A DNA stretch of 50,166 nucleotides from Planctomycetota bacterium (GTDB lineage: Bacteria > Planctomycetota > UBA1135 > GCA-002748355), in assembly GCA_027021385.1 (NCBI GenBank), contig JALUUL010000025.1, positions 1 through 50,166 of the forward strand, in the 5' to 3' direction. Both the position numbers and the translations under genes were made by a program. A model generated the notes under the pieces. The model ran no database searches. It was not told where the DNA came from and worked only from the letters and a program-made list of their open reading frames with translations. Position 1 is the stretch's first letter, and each line of letters opens with the position of its first letter. Below are positions 7,631 to 16,671 of this stretch, piece after piece.

Positions 7631-9032
7631 GCGGGCTTCGCCGCGCTTTTGCCGTCCCGAAGGCGAACAGGAGGGCGAACCAGAACAGGGCTTCCCCCGA
7701 GAGGCGCATGCGGTTGCCTTCCTGACCGTCTACGAGGAGGACGAGAAGGAGGACCCAAAGGACCGGATAGAGCGCGAGGAGGAGGAGCCGCCGGGCCTCG
7801 GGGTTCCCCGCCCGGAACGCGCGGACGAGGATCCAGGCGAGGACCCAGGGGAAGGCGAGGGCGAAGCCGGAGGGAAGGCCCTCGCGGGGGTCCCGGGGGA
7901 GTCCGAGGAAGACGAGGGCCTCATGGAGGCGAGCCCAGACGCGGACCCAGGTCGTCCGGATGCGCCCCTCGAAGTTTCCGTTGTAGGGATTGCGGGCGGC
8001 ATGCAGTCCAAAGCCGCGGAGGTAGTTGTGGGTCGCCCTCCGGAAGAGATCCTGCGGATCCTTCCACAGATGGTCGAGGACCTGCTTCTCCATCGTCTTC
8101 CCGTAGGCGAGCATCGCGAACTGGTTCCAGTTCGGCGTTCCCGGCGCCTTCAGGGGTTCCGCCAAGGCCGGGATGTTCCGGAACTCCTCCGGAGTGAGGT
8201 TCCGGGCCGCCGCCCGCGCCTTCCGTTGCAAGGGGCTGTCGCCGGGCTGGAAGGCGTAGAGGATCGGCGGATGCTGGACGTGGAGTCCCCGGGCCATGTT
8301 GTAGCCGCGCCAGCTCGAGGTCGTGAAGCTTCCGAAGAGCCAGAGGTTCTTCGCGGGCCAGGCCGCGGACAGGGCCAGGCAGAGGACGGCGATCGCGGCT
8401 TCTTTTCGTTTCCAGGCCTTCCCGGCCGCGAGAAGGGCGAGGAGCCCCCCCGCCGTGAAGAGGGGGTGGAAGAGGCTGCGCTCGAGGCTCAGCAGGACGA
8501 GGGGAAGGGACGCCGCGAGGAAGCGGGAGGGCCTCGGGGCGGAGAGATATCGCGAGGCGAAATAGAGGAAGGCCGCGAGCAGGCAGGCCTCGTGCAGGGT
8601 GTAGAACCACTGGAAGACCGAGGCGTGGAAGGCCGGCTGGGCGAGGACGAGGACCGCGAAGAGGAGGCGGGGACGTCCCTGCGGAAGGCGTTCCCGGGCG
8701 AGCAGCGAGAGGAAGAGCGTGCACAGGAGGGCCGCTCCGATCTGCGCGAGGAAGAGGCTCGTAGAGGCAGGGATTCCCGCGAGGGATTCGAGGGCGAGGG
8801 CGAGTCCGAGTCCGAGATTCAGGAGGGGCGGCTGGGCGTGGAGGTGGAGAAGGGATTCGCCGAGACGTTCCTGGAGCCAGGGGCGGGCCAGGAGCTGGTG
8901 GTATTCCCAGGGGATCTCGAAGCTCCAGCCCTTAAGGTGCATCAGGGCGAGGATCAGGACCTGGGCGATCCACCAGGGCAGGGCCGGGAGGAGGATCGAC
9001 GAAAGGGCGGTTCGGAGCCGTCCGGGGGGCAT
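7569..9032 (-). CDS. Polytopic membrane protein, possibly GT-C glycosyltransferase-like
   Basis: A 487-residue protein with many hydrophobic segments from the N-terminus onward and a long non-membrane region near residues 230-340. The C-terminal part has further membrane segments and the motif DGQEGNRMRL in a loop, which resembles the E-x-x-R-x-R pattern in lipid-linked sugar transferases of the GT-39/83 superfamily. It is not close enough to any family for a firm name. The last 62 bp overlap the end of the SLC13-like gene on the other strand, so both stops lie inside the neighbour. It may act on lipid-linked glycans in the inner membrane; this is a weak inference. Confidence 0.65.
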   Translation of the reverse strand: MPPGRLRTALSSILLPALPWWIAQVLILALMHLKGWSFEIPWEYHQLLARPWLQERLGESLLHLHAQPPLLNLGLGLALALESLAGIPASTSLFLAQIGAALLCTLFLSLLARERLPQGRPRLLFAVLVLAQPAFHASVFQWFYTLHEACLLAAFLYFASRYLSAPRPSRFLAASLPLVLLSLERSLFHPLFTAGGLLALLAAGKAWKRKEAAIAVLCLALSAAWPAKNLWLFGSFTTSSWRGYNMARGLHVQHPPILYAFQPGDSPLQRKARAAARNLTPEEFRNIPALAEPLKAPGTPNWNQFAMLAYGKTMEKQVLDHLWKDPQDLFRRATHNYLRGFGLHAARNPYNGNFEGRIRTTWVRVWARLHEALVFLGLPRDPREGLPSGFALAFPWVLAWILVRAFRAGNPEARRLLLLALYPVLWVLLLVLLVDGQEGNRMRLSGEALFWFALLFAFGTAKARRSPLRTSRAEGGPGNKEPGPAPP

Positions 9033-9101
9033 GGCTCCTTCTTATCGGCCATGCGGCGGGCCGGACTTGTCCCGGGGGGGCCGCAGGGATGGGGGGCAGG
9101 G

Positions 9102-10541
9102 TCAGCGACCGAGGAGTTCGCGCAGGGTCGGGGGGTGGTAGTCCCCCTTTTCGAGGTGGGAGGAGAGGAAGGAGCGGGCCTCCGTCGAGAGTCCGGCCGC
9201 GCATTCCATCAGGGCAGCGGCTGCGAAGACCCGGAGTTCGAGGTCCGCATTCCCGCGCCAGAGGGCGAGAAGGGGAGGAATCGCCCGGGAGTCGCGCAGG
9301 AGCCTCAGCCCCTTGAGGGAGGCGATCCTCGCCTCACGCAGGGGGAGCGCCCCCCCGAAGGGGCGCGGATCCTCGGCTCTCAGGACGGCGAGAAGCTTCG
9401 GGAGCGCCGCTTCGGAGCGGACCGCTCCGAGGGCTTCGATCGCGTAGGCCCGGCAGAGAGGGTCTCCCCAGAGGGCGGCGATTCCCGGTCCCGAGGGAGC
9501 CGCGGGAGGGCCCAGCTCGGTCAGGATCTGGAGGATGCGGACCCGGATCCGGCGGCGCTTCTCGGACAGGCCTTCTTCGTAGAGGGGGAGGGGGAAGACG
9601 CCGGCGCGCCGCGCGACGTAGCGAGCGTCATCGATCGGGCGCAGTTTCGTTCCGCCGAGTTCGCGGAGGAAAAGAAGGAATTCCCTGAGGACCGCCTCCC
9701 GCCGGACGGCGAAGACCTCCCGCATGTCCCGGGCGAGGAGGCCGGTGCGCCGGAACTCGTCGAGGATCTTCCGGGCCTTGGATTCGAGCCCCGGCCAACC
9801 GTCCTTGTTCGGGTCGTAACTCTCCCCGAAGCGGGTGACGAGTTCGGCGAGGGGGGGGCCCGCGCGGGAGCGCCATTTCGGGTCCGGGAGCCAGGCGAGG
9901 AGGTTGTCGATCGGGGCCGGGTCGCCGAGGGCGCCGACCGCGAGGAAGAGACGGACGGTCGCCTCGGGCTCGGTCTCGTATTTCATCCGCCGAAGAAGGC
10001 GGGGAAGGGCGATCGCGTGCCGCTGGACGGCGAGCGTGTCGTAGGCGGCCGCGCGGAGCCAGGCTCGCGGGTCCTCGCAGAGTCTGAGAGCGAAGCCTCC
10101 GAGCGTCGGGGCGGGGAGGATCCCCCGCGCGAGTTCGAGGGCCTCGCGGGCCTCCTGCGGGGAGAGGTCCGGGGAGTCGAGGAGGGCTTGGAGTCCCGCG
10201 AGGGCGAGGACGGGATCGGCGGCCAGGTCGGTCCGAGCCTGTTTCGCGAAGCGGAGCATCGACCGGCCCTTGGCGAGGGCGGTCGTCCAGGCGTCGATCC
10301 CCTTCGCCTTCTTCTCCGGGTCGCCGAAGTCGAGGGCCGCGTCCGAGGCTCCGGGCGGGGGGACCCTGCATCGCTCCGACCACTCCCCGAGGACGTCGCG
10401 GAATCCGGGAAGGGGGGGGAGGAGGGCCGGGCTCTCGGGCGTACCGCCGTTCCGGCGGGCGCAGGAGCCCGCGAAAAGGACGAGAAGGGGTAGGGCGGAA
10501 GCCGGGAGTCGGAAGGACCGGGGTTTCGAGGAAGGGGTCAT
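9102..10541 (-). CDS. Putative lipoprotein with HEAT-like repeats
   Basis: A 479-residue protein starting with a hydrophobic signal and a lipobox-like LFAGSC (Cys about residue 27), so probably a membrane-anchored lipoprotein. Much of the rest is alpha-helical with recurring hydrophobic pairs such as ARAYAIEALGAVRSEAALPKL and ASLKGLRLLRDSRAIPPLLAL, matching HEAT/PBS-lyase-like repeats that mediate protein contacts. It is the last gene of the iron-type ABC operon, and its ATG overlaps the stop of the cytochrome gene (ATGA). Co-translation suggests a scaffold role with that cytochrome or transporter; this is inference. No catalytic motif was seen. Confidence 0.75.
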   Translation of the reverse strand: MTPSSKPRSFRLPASALPLLVLFAGSCARRNGGTPESPALLPPLPGFRDVLGEWSERCRVPPPGASDAALDFGDPEKKAKGIDAWTTALAKGRSMLRFAKQARTDLAADPVLALAGLQALLDSPDLSPQEAREALELARGILPAPTLGGFALRLCEDPRAWLRAAAYDTLAVQRHAIALPRLLRRMKYETEPEATVRLFLAVGALGDPAPIDNLLAWLPDPKWRSRAGPPLAELVTRFGESYDPNKDGWPGLESKARKILDEFRRTGLLARDMREVFAVRREAVLREFLLFLRELGGTKLRPIDDARYVARRAGVFPLPLYEEGLSEKRRRIRVRILQILTELGPPAAPSGPGIAALWGDPLCRAYAIEALGAVRSEAALPKLLAVLRAEDPRPFGGALPLREARIASLKGLRLLRDSRAIPPLLALWRGNADLELRVFAAAALMECAAGLSTEARSFLSSHLEKGDYHPPTLRELLGR

Positions 10542-11548
10542 CTCCGAAGTTCCCTGCGGTGGAGGATCGTCGCCTCCCGGTCCTCGACGAAGGGCTGGAG
10601 CTTGTAGACCAGCAGGCATTGGATCCTGGATCCCAAAGGGACGCCGTCGAGGGAGACCTTCCCCTTCCATGTACGGCCGGCGGGGAGTTGCGTGTTCGGG
10701 CCCGGATCCCCGAGGTAAGGCTGGCGGAAACGGTAGACCCTGCGGAAGGGCGGAGTCCAGGGCCCGGACTCGACCCCCGGTTCGAGGACCCGGTAGAGAA
10801 CGTCGACCGCGCGGTGGCGTTCCTCGGTCGGAAAGTTGTGTCCGGCTCCGTCGTTGCGGACCTCGAGGAGGAGTTCGTCCCCCTCGATCCGCGCCTCGAA
10901 GCGGGCGGCCTTCTTCAGGGTCGCGGGGTCGTGGGCGCCCTCGAAGACGTGGCGTCGTCCGCCGCGTCCTTTCCTCTCCTCGACCGGCATGTGGCAGGCG
11001 TTGCAGCCGCCGGGTTCCTTCGCGAACTTCGAGGCGCGGAACTGGTCGGTCGTCTGGTGCTGGTTGTGGCAGGTCTCGCAGAGGGAGACCGAGGAGATCC
11101 CGGGTTCGGCGAGGGGCGCGCAGCCGGCCTTCGGGTTGCTTTTCGCGCCGAGGATGCGGCCGTTCGGCGCGAGGTGGCAGGTCAGGCAATCGACGCCCTC
11201 GTCCGGCCGCGCCTGGCGGGGCAGGGGGGGCTCGGCGATGCCGGTCTCGAAGACCGGGCGCGGGAGGTGGCAGTCCTGGCACTCCTTCGTGCGGAAATCG
11301 TTCGAGAGTTTGCGGACCTCGGGATTCGTGTAGGCGATCGCGTGGTGGGAGCGCTTCCACTCGGCGTAGAGTTCCCGGTGGCAGGACTCGCACTGGCGGG
11401 ACGAGGTGAAACGCGGGGCCGCGCCCCTCCCCTCCGGGGGGGAGGACTCGGGCCTTCCGGTCGAGAGGAGGAGGACCGCCGCTGCCCCCGAGCCGAGGAG
11501 GACCATGCCTGCGAGCAGGCGGGGAAGGAGAGAGCGCCCTTCGCTCAT
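10538..11548 (-). CDS. Five-heme c-type cytochrome, membrane-anchored
   Basis: A 336-residue protein with an N-terminal membrane segment (residues 9-29) followed by five CXXCH heme-attachment motifs: CESCH (53-57), CQDCH (90-94), CLTCH (121-125), CETCH (157-161) and CNACH (182-186). The spacing and single-His context resemble cytochrome c554-like multiheme proteins. The C-terminal 130 residues carry no heme motif and look beta-rich (for example EARIEGDELLLEVRNDGAGHNFP). It would sit in the periplasm and transfer electrons. Its start overlaps the ABC ATPase stop and its stop overlaps the HEAT-like lipoprotein start, both as ATGA. The operon position suggests a link to iron handling, but no partner is demonstrated. 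Confidence 0.9.
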   Translation of the reverse strand: MSEGRSLLPRLLAGMVLLGSGAAAVLLLSTGRPESSPPEGRGAAPRFTSSRQCESCHRELYAEWKRSHHAIAYTNPEVRKLSNDFRTKECQDCHLPRPVFETGIAEPPLPRQARPDEGVDCLTCHLAPNGRILGAKSNPKAGCAPLAEPGISSVSLCETCHNQHQTTDQFRASKFAKEPGGCNACHMPVEERKGRGGRRHVFEGAHDPATLKKAARFEARIEGDELLLEVRNDGAGHNFPTEERHRAVDVLYRVLEPGVESGPWTPPFRRVYRFRQPYLGDPGPNTQLPAGRTWKGKVSLDGVPLGSRIQCLLVYKLQPFVEDREATILHRRELRR

Positions 11549-12537
11549 CCTCCGTCCCCTCCGGTCACGAGGCGGGGGGTCCCCCGGAGGCGGAGGGCCA
11601 CGGTCGCGGGCCGCTCCTCGTCCCGGGCGGGGACGAGGAGTCGGACTCCCGAGAGTTCGACTTCGAGGACCGGTCCCCGGAGGCCCTCCCGGCGGTCGCG
11701 GACCGTCGCGATCGGACCCTCGCCGGCGGGTTCGAGGTCCCCGGGAAGGAGGGCGAGGAAGACCCGCCCGCTCCCGTTCGGGGCCGGCCAGGATCCGAAG
11801 GGGGAATGCACCTTCCCGTCCCGGGATTCGAGGGGAAGGAGCGAGGCCCCGAGAAGGAAGCTCGCCGCGAAGGCGCTGCGGGGGTTCCGGCAGATCTCCG
11901 CCGCCCCGTCCTGGACCCGGATCCTCCCGTCCTCGAGGACGCAGATCTCGTCGCCGAGGCCGAGGGCCTCCTCGGGGTCGTGCGTGACCGCGAGCATCGG
12001 GATGTCGAGTTCGCGGCAGAGGTCCCGGATCAGGGCCTGGAGGTCCGCCCTCCGGTGGGGATCGACCGAACGCAGGGGTTCGTCGAGGAGGAGCAGGCGC
12101 GGACGGGCGGCCAGGGCGCGGGCAAGGGCGACGCGTTGCGCCTCGCCTCCGGAGAGTTCGCCGGGCAGGCGTTTGCCGAAGCCGTGGAGTCCGACCCGAT
12201 CGAGCCATGCCTCGGCGGTTTCGATCGAGCAGCGGGCCGCGAAGCGGATCTGTTCCCGGACCCGCATGTGCGGCCAGAGGGCCAGGCCCTGGAACACGAA
12301 GCCGATGTTCCGCCGGGCCGGGGGCACGAAGGTCGAGGGCCCGCTGAGTTCCCGTCCGTCGAAGAGGATCCTCCCCTCTTCGGGGCGCTCGAGACCCGCG
12401 CAGAGCCGGAGGAAGGTCGTCTTGCCGCTGCCGGAGGGACCGATGACGACGAGCCGGCCCGAGCGCTGCGTGAAGTCGAGCGGACCGAGCCGGAACCCGG
12501 GGTGTCGGAACAGGAGTCCTTCGGTCGAAAGGCTCAC
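11545..12537 (-). CDS. ABC transporter ATPase, Fe(III)-type (FbpC/AfuC-like)
   Basis: A 330-residue nucleotide-binding subunit with Walker A GPSGSGKT (33-40), Q-loop VFQ (81-83), signature LSGGEAQ (128-134) and Walker B LLLLDEP (148-154). The C-terminal region from about residue 235 is a TOBE-like beta domain, as in the ferric and molybdate/sulfate importer family. It powers the fused permease next door. The start is GTG; it overlaps the permease stop as GTGA, so translation is coupled. The following gene overlaps in turn. The Fe(III) assignment rests on resemblance to the Fbp/Afu set and the binding protein; other cations or anions are possible. Confidence 0.9.
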   Translation of the reverse strand: MSLSTEGLLFRHPGFRLGPLDFTQRSGRLVVIGPSGSGKTTFLRLCAGLERPEEGRILFDGRELSGPSTFVPPARRNIGFVFQGLALWPHMRVREQIRFAARCSIETAEAWLDRVGLHGFGKRLPGELSGGEAQRVALARALAARPRLLLLDEPLRSVDPHRRADLQALIRDLCRELDIPMLAVTHDPEEALGLGDEICVLEDGRIRVQDGAAEICRNPRSAFAASFLLGASLLPLESRDGKVHSPFGSWPAPNGSGRVFLALLPGDLEPAGEGPIATVRDRREGLRGPVLEVELSGVRLLVPARDEERPATVALRLRGTPRLVTGGDGG

Positions 12538-14138
12538 GAAGCCGCCTCGCCGGCCCGGCCGGTCAGGAGGATGCGGAGGAGGAGGGGCAGACCCGCGCCG
12601 AAGCATAGCAGCACCGCGAGGGCGCCCCCGACGTCCTCGTTTCCGAAATGGACGATGTTCGCGAGACGGCGGGCGACCATGTCGTTCGCGGGGGGGAGGA
12701 TGACCGCGAGGTCGAGTTCCCTCAGGCCGAGGATGTAGGCCAGGATCCAGACCGAGACGAGGGAGGGGAGGAGGAGGGGGAGGTGGATGCGGGCGAAGCG
12801 GCGGAGGAAGCCCGCGCCCGCGAGGACCCCGGCTTCGTCGAAGCTCGCGGGGAAGCGGCGCAGGGCATTCGCGAGGGCGAGGATCCCGAGGGGGAGGAAG
12901 CGGGTCCCGTACCCCGCGACGCAGAGCACTGGTGTTTCGTAGAGGGCCCGCAGCGGAGAATGGGGGGCGTTCCAGGCGCGGACGAAGGCGATGCCGAGGA
13001 GGATCCCGGGGACGGCCATCGGGAGGAGTCCGAGAGCCTCGATCCAAGGACGTTTCCTGCGCACCGAGGCCCAGGCGAGGGGGAGGCCGAGCGCGCAGAC
13101 GAGGAGGCCCGCGAGGGAGGCCAGGCCCAGGGTCTTGCCGAGATCGGGGGAGAGTTCGACGAGGACCCGGCGGAAGGAATCGAGGGCCTTCTCCAGGGAG
13201 ACGCCGAAGTTCGCGGTCGAGCCCGCGGCCCAGAGGCACATCCTTAAGGTCGGGAGCGCGAGCCCGAGGGCCGGCAGGACGAGGGCGAAGACGAAGAGCG
13301 GCCCCTTCCAGATGCCCAGGGAGCGGGACGGGAGGGGGCGGAACTCGGAGGTCACGGTCACGAGAGCGCCCCGTCGCCGCGCCTTCAGGCAGAAGTAGAG
13401 GACCAGGCCGGTCAGCAGGAGGAGGGGGACCGAACTCGCGACGGCCTCGGCGGAACGCAGGGAGCCGGGTTTCCCCGGAGCGGACCATCGGAGGAAGATC
13501 GCCTCGGAGTAGACGAACCAGGTCTTCTGCTTGACCGAGAAGAACTCGGGGACGCCGTGGTTGCTGAGGACGAAGACGAAGACGAGGAGGGCGCCCGCCA
13601 GGATGTCGGGGAGGACCGCGCGCAGGAGGAGGAGTTCGGCGCGCAGGCGGCCTCGGGCGAGAAGGGCGGCTTCGTAGTATCGCCCGTCGACCGAGCGGAG
13701 ACCCCGCGCGGTCAGGGCGATGCAGAACGGAGCATGGGAGACCGCGAGCAGGAGGGCGACGACCGGCAGGCCCTTGGCCGAACTCAGGTCGGCGAAGGCC
13801 ATCGCGGTCACGATCGGGGGATAGAGGAGGCAGAGGAGTCCGGCCGGGCCGAGGAGGCGGCGGCCCGGGAGATCGGTGCGGAAGGTCGCCCAGGCCAGGC
13901 CGGAGCCCAGGAGGACGGCGAAAAGGGTCGCGCAGAGCCCCAGGATCAGGGAGTGGAGGAGTTGGAGGCGTTCCGTTTCCGTGGCAAGGATGTTCCGCCA
14001 GGCGTCGAGGCCGAAGCTCCCGTCCGGGAAGAAGGACTCGAGGAACATCCAGGACAGCGGGAGAACCGCGCACAGCCCGAAGAGGGCCAGGGAGATGATC
14101 GTTCCCCAGGGGGGGAGGGGTTTTCGGCGTCCTCTCAT
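12534..14138 (-). CDS. ABC transporter permease, double-domain, Fe(III)-type (FbpB-like)
   Basis: A polytopic protein of about 534 residues with two permease halves in tandem, the arrangement of FbpB/AfuB/SfuB iron permeases. The halves lie around residues 15-260 and 285-525. The second contains an EAA-like loop (SFDEAGVLAGAGFLRRFARIHLPLL), and the first contains YYEAALLARGRLRAELLLLRAVLP. These contact the ATPase coupling surface. I chose the ATG giving MRGRRKPLPPWG, which has GGGAG-like sequence upstream; a GTG 57 bp earlier would add a basic N-terminal tail and is an alternative. It is encoded between the binding protein and the ATPase, the usual order. Confidence 0.9.
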   Translation of the reverse strand: MRGRRKPLPPWGTIISLALFGLCAVLPLSWMFLESFFPDGSFGLDAWRNILATETERLQLLHSLILGLCATLFAVLLGSGLAWATFRTDLPGRRLLGPAGLLCLLYPPIVTAMAFADLSSAKGLPVVALLLAVSHAPFCIALTARGLRSVDGRYYEAALLARGRLRAELLLLRAVLPDILAGALLVFVFVLSNHGVPEFFSVKQKTWFVYSEAIFLRWSAPGKPGSLRSAEAVASSVPLLLLTGLVLYFCLKARRRGALVTVTSEFRPLPSRSLGIWKGPLFVFALVLPALGLALPTLRMCLWAAGSTANFGVSLEKALDSFRRVLVELSPDLGKTLGLASLAGLLVCALGLPLAWASVRRKRPWIEALGLLPMAVPGILLGIAFVRAWNAPHSPLRALYETPVLCVAGYGTRFLPLGILALANALRRFPASFDEAGVLAGAGFLRRFARIHLPLLLPSLVSVWILAYILGLRELDLAVILPPANDMVARRLANIVHFGNEDVGGALAVLLCFGAGLPLLLRILLTGRAGEAAS

Positions 14139-14265
14139 CGAGACTCCCGTCCGCGGCTTTCCGGAAAGACGGGCCGCCGAAGGCCGCGCCGGCACTCTGC
14201 CCTTCGGCCGGCGGGAGCCCCCGGCGACCCGCCGTTCCGATTCCGCAACTCCCGGTCCGGCCCTC

Positions 14266-15270
14266 TCAACGGCCGAAGCGTTTCCTGAGTTCGGGGAGGA
14301 TCCGATCCATCGTTTCTGCGGTCTTCACCGGGTCCCACTCCGCCGCCTTGAAGGAGGAGAAGGGCCGCACCTGGTCCGGAGCCTTCGCGTCCGGATGCAG
14401 GGGGATCTGCGCGGAGGGCGAGGCGGCGAGGATCTCCTCGACTTCCCGGGAAACGAGGAAGTCCGCGAACTTGCGGGCGTTCTCGGGGTGGGGTCCCCCC
14501 TTGACGAGGGCGACGGTGTTCGGAATCACGAAGGTGCCGATCCCGTCCTGGTCGGGATAGACGGCGAGGACGGGGAAGCCCTTCCTCCTCGCGACATTAA
14601 AGTCGTCCGTGTCGGTGAAGCCGAAGGCGGGGCCGTCCTTCCCCGCGACGATCCGCATGACGGCCCCGTTGCTCTTCGCGAAGTAGACCTCGTTCTTTTT
14701 CATGCCGTCGAGGAAGGCCCGCGCCTTCTCCTCCCCCAGGGTCGCGTAGAGGGCCGCGACGTGGGTCAGGGTCGTCCCGGTCAGCGGGCGGGCCATCGCG
14801 GCCTTTCCCTTGAATCTCGGGTCGCAGAGGTCCCACATCGACGAGGGACGTTCTCCGGGATCCTTCAGCTTTTCGGTGTTGACGATCAGGATCCGCGCCC
14901 TCGCCGCGAAGCCGACGTAATGCCCCCCCGGGCATTTGTAGCGGTCGGGGATGTCGGCGGCCGTCGGCCAGTCGTGAACGCGGAAGACGTGCTGGCCCAT
15001 CAGGCGGATCGTATGGACGATCTCGTTGTTCCAGAAGACGTCGGCGCGGGGGTTGTCCGCCTCCTCGACGAGGGCGGTCACGAGGCCGACGGTCTTGTTC
15101 GCCTCGGTGTCGTACCGCGCCCGGACCTTGATGCCGGTCCGCTGCTCGAAGAGCCGGACGATCCGTTCCGAGGTGTGCTGGTCGGTCGCGATGTAGGCGA
15201 CCAGGCCCGCCTCCTTGCCGCAGGAGGCGAGGAGGAGAAGGGCGCCGAGGACTGCGTGGATCGTGCGCAT
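14266..15270 (-). CDS. Fe(III)-type ABC transporter substrate-binding lipoprotein (FbpA/IdiA-like)
   Basis: A 334-residue binding protein with a signal peptide and lipobox LLLLASC (Cys17), so membrane-anchored in the periplasm. The start of the mature protein and the conserved segments (ATDQHTSERIVRLFEQRTGIKV; ADVFWNNEI; DPRFKGKAAMA; NARKFADFLVS) match the ferric-iron-binding family of class II periplasmic proteins. It captures the substrate for the permease encoded downstream. It is the first gene of the five-gene leftward operon, and a region of about 230 bp to the divergent aminotransferase must hold both promoters. The start codon is preceded by GGAGTCCACG. Phosphonate, thiamine or other ligands used by relatives cannot be excluded. 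Confidence 0.85.
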   Translation of the reverse strand: MRTIHAVLGALLLLASCGKEAGLVAYIATDQHTSERIVRLFEQRTGIKVRARYDTEANKTVGLVTALVEEADNPRADVFWNNEIVHTIRLMGQHVFRVHDWPTAADIPDRYKCPGGHYVGFAARARILIVNTEKLKDPGERPSSMWDLCDPRFKGKAAMARPLTGTTLTHVAALYATLGEEKARAFLDGMKKNEVYFAKSNGAVMRIVAGKDGPAFGFTDTDDFNVARRKGFPVLAVYPDQDGIGTFVIPNTVALVKGGPHPENARKFADFLVSREVEEILAASPSAQIPLHPDAKAPDQVRPFSSFKAAEWDPVKTAETMDRILPELRKRFGR

Positions 15271-15501
15271 CGTGGACTCCGTTCGATTCGGATGGAGGGG
15301 ACCCGCGCCGGAGGGACGCCTCCCGGCCCGGGGGGGCCCCGTACTCGAGGGGGATTCCTCCCGGCGCGTCAAGAGGCCGCAACCGGGAGGCCCGACTTCC
15401 CCTCTCCGGACATCCGGGGCATGATCCACGCCCCGGAGACCGAGACAAGGAAGCGTGGTCCGGTCTTGGGGGCAAGAAGCGTTCCAACAGGGAGAGCGAC
15501 G

Positions 15502-16671
15502 ATGAAGCTTGCAGCGAGAATGGGCAACCTGGGCACCGAAACGGCCTTCGAGGTTCTGGCGCGAGCCCGGAGTCTCGAGGCCGAGGGAAGGAGCATCGTC
15601 CACCTCGAGATCGGGGAGCCCGATTTCGATACTCCCTCGAACATCGTCGAGGCGGGCCGGAAGGCGATGGCCGAGGGCTGGACCCATTACGGTCCGTCGG
15701 CGGGGCTTCCGGAACTCCGGGAGGCGATCGCCTGGGAGGTCGGGCGGACTCGGGGGATCGAGGTCGATTCCGCGGAGGTCGTCGTCGTTCCCGGCGGCAA
15801 GCCGATCATGTTCTTCCTGATGCTCGCGGTTCTGGAGGAGGGGGTCGAGGCCGTCTACCCGAACCCCGGCTTCCCGATCTACGAGAGCATGATCCGCTAC
15901 ACGGGCGCGAAGCCGGTTCCGCTTCCGCTCCGGGAGGAGAACGAGTTCGCCCTGGACGTGGGGGAACTGAAGGGTCTCCTGAACGATCGCACGAGGCTTC
16001 TGATCCTGAACTCCCCCGGCAATCCCTGCGGCGGCGTCCTCGGTGAGGAGGACATCGAGGCGATCGCCGAGGCGGTCCGTCCCTACCCGGATCTGTGGAT
16101 CCTCTCGGACGAGATCTACAGCCGCATCCTCTACGAGGGGGAGCACCATTCCCTGATCCGTCACCGGGACCTGAGGGATCGCATCGTCCTACTGGACGGG
16201 TTCTCGAAGACCTACGCGATGACCGGATGGCGCCTCGGCTACGGGGTGATGAACACGGAGATGGCGGCGCAGATCGCCCGCCTTCAGACCAACTCGACCT
16301 CCTGCACGGCGGCCTTCACCCAGATCGCCGGGGTCGAGGCCCTTCGGGGCCCCCAGGACGGGGCCGAACGCATGGTCCAAGAGTTCAGGAAACGCCGCGA
16401 CGTCATCGTCGAGGGGTTGAACGCGATTCCCGGAATCTCCTGCAGGAGACCGAAAGGAGCCTTCTACGTCTTCCCAAACGTCAAGGAACTCGGACGGAAG
16501 TCGAAGGAACTCGAGAACCTGTTCCTGGAGGAGGCGGGGGTCGCCTCCCTGACCGGAACGAGCTTCGGGGCGCACGGGGAGGGGTACATGCGTTTCTCCT
16601 ACGCGAACTCCGTGGAGAACATCGAGGAAGCCCTGAAGCGCCTCCGCCACTGCATCGAGACCTGCCTGTGA
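15502..16671 (+). CDS. Pyridoxal-phosphate aminotransferase, class I/II (aspartate-type, subgroup Ib)
   Basis: A 389-residue cytosolic enzyme transferring amino groups between amino and keto acids with PLP. GEPDFDTP (residues 38-45), NSPGNPCGG (with the conserved Asn174), SDEIYSRILYEG (Asp203, Tyr206) and GFSKTYAMTGWRLGY (Schiff-base Lys236) are all present. A C-terminal MRFSYANS carries the expected carboxylate-binding Arg. The length is normal for subgroup Ib aspartate or aromatic aminotransferases. The start follows GGGAGAG. Its TGA overlaps the GTG of the threonine aldolase gene, so the two are likely coupled. The exact amino acid is not decided by sequence. Confidence 0.9.
   Translation: MKLAARMGNLGTETAFEVLARARSLEAEGRSIVHLEIGEPDFDTPSNIVEAGRKAMAEGWTHYGPSAGLPELREAIAWEVGRTRGIEVDSAEVVVVPGGKPIMFFLMLAVLEEGVEAVYPNPGFPIYESMIRYTGAKPVPLPLREENEFALDVGELKGLLNDRTRLLILNSPGNPCGGVLGEEDIEAIAEAVRPYPDLWILSDEIYSRILYEGEHHSLIRHRDLRDRIVLLDGFSKTYAMTGWRLGYGVMNTEMAAQIARLQTNSTSCTAAFTQIAGVEALRGPQDGAERMVQEFRKRRDVIVEGLNAIPGISCRRPKGAFYVFPNVKELGRKSKELENLFLEEAGVASLTGTSFGAHGEGYMRFSYANSVENIEEALKRLRHCIETCL

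Noticed and set aside
12534..14195. Longer permease starting at GTG 14195
   Set aside because: It adds a basic, unconserved N-terminal tail; the ATG at 14138 has a better upstream sequence and gives the usual N-terminus.
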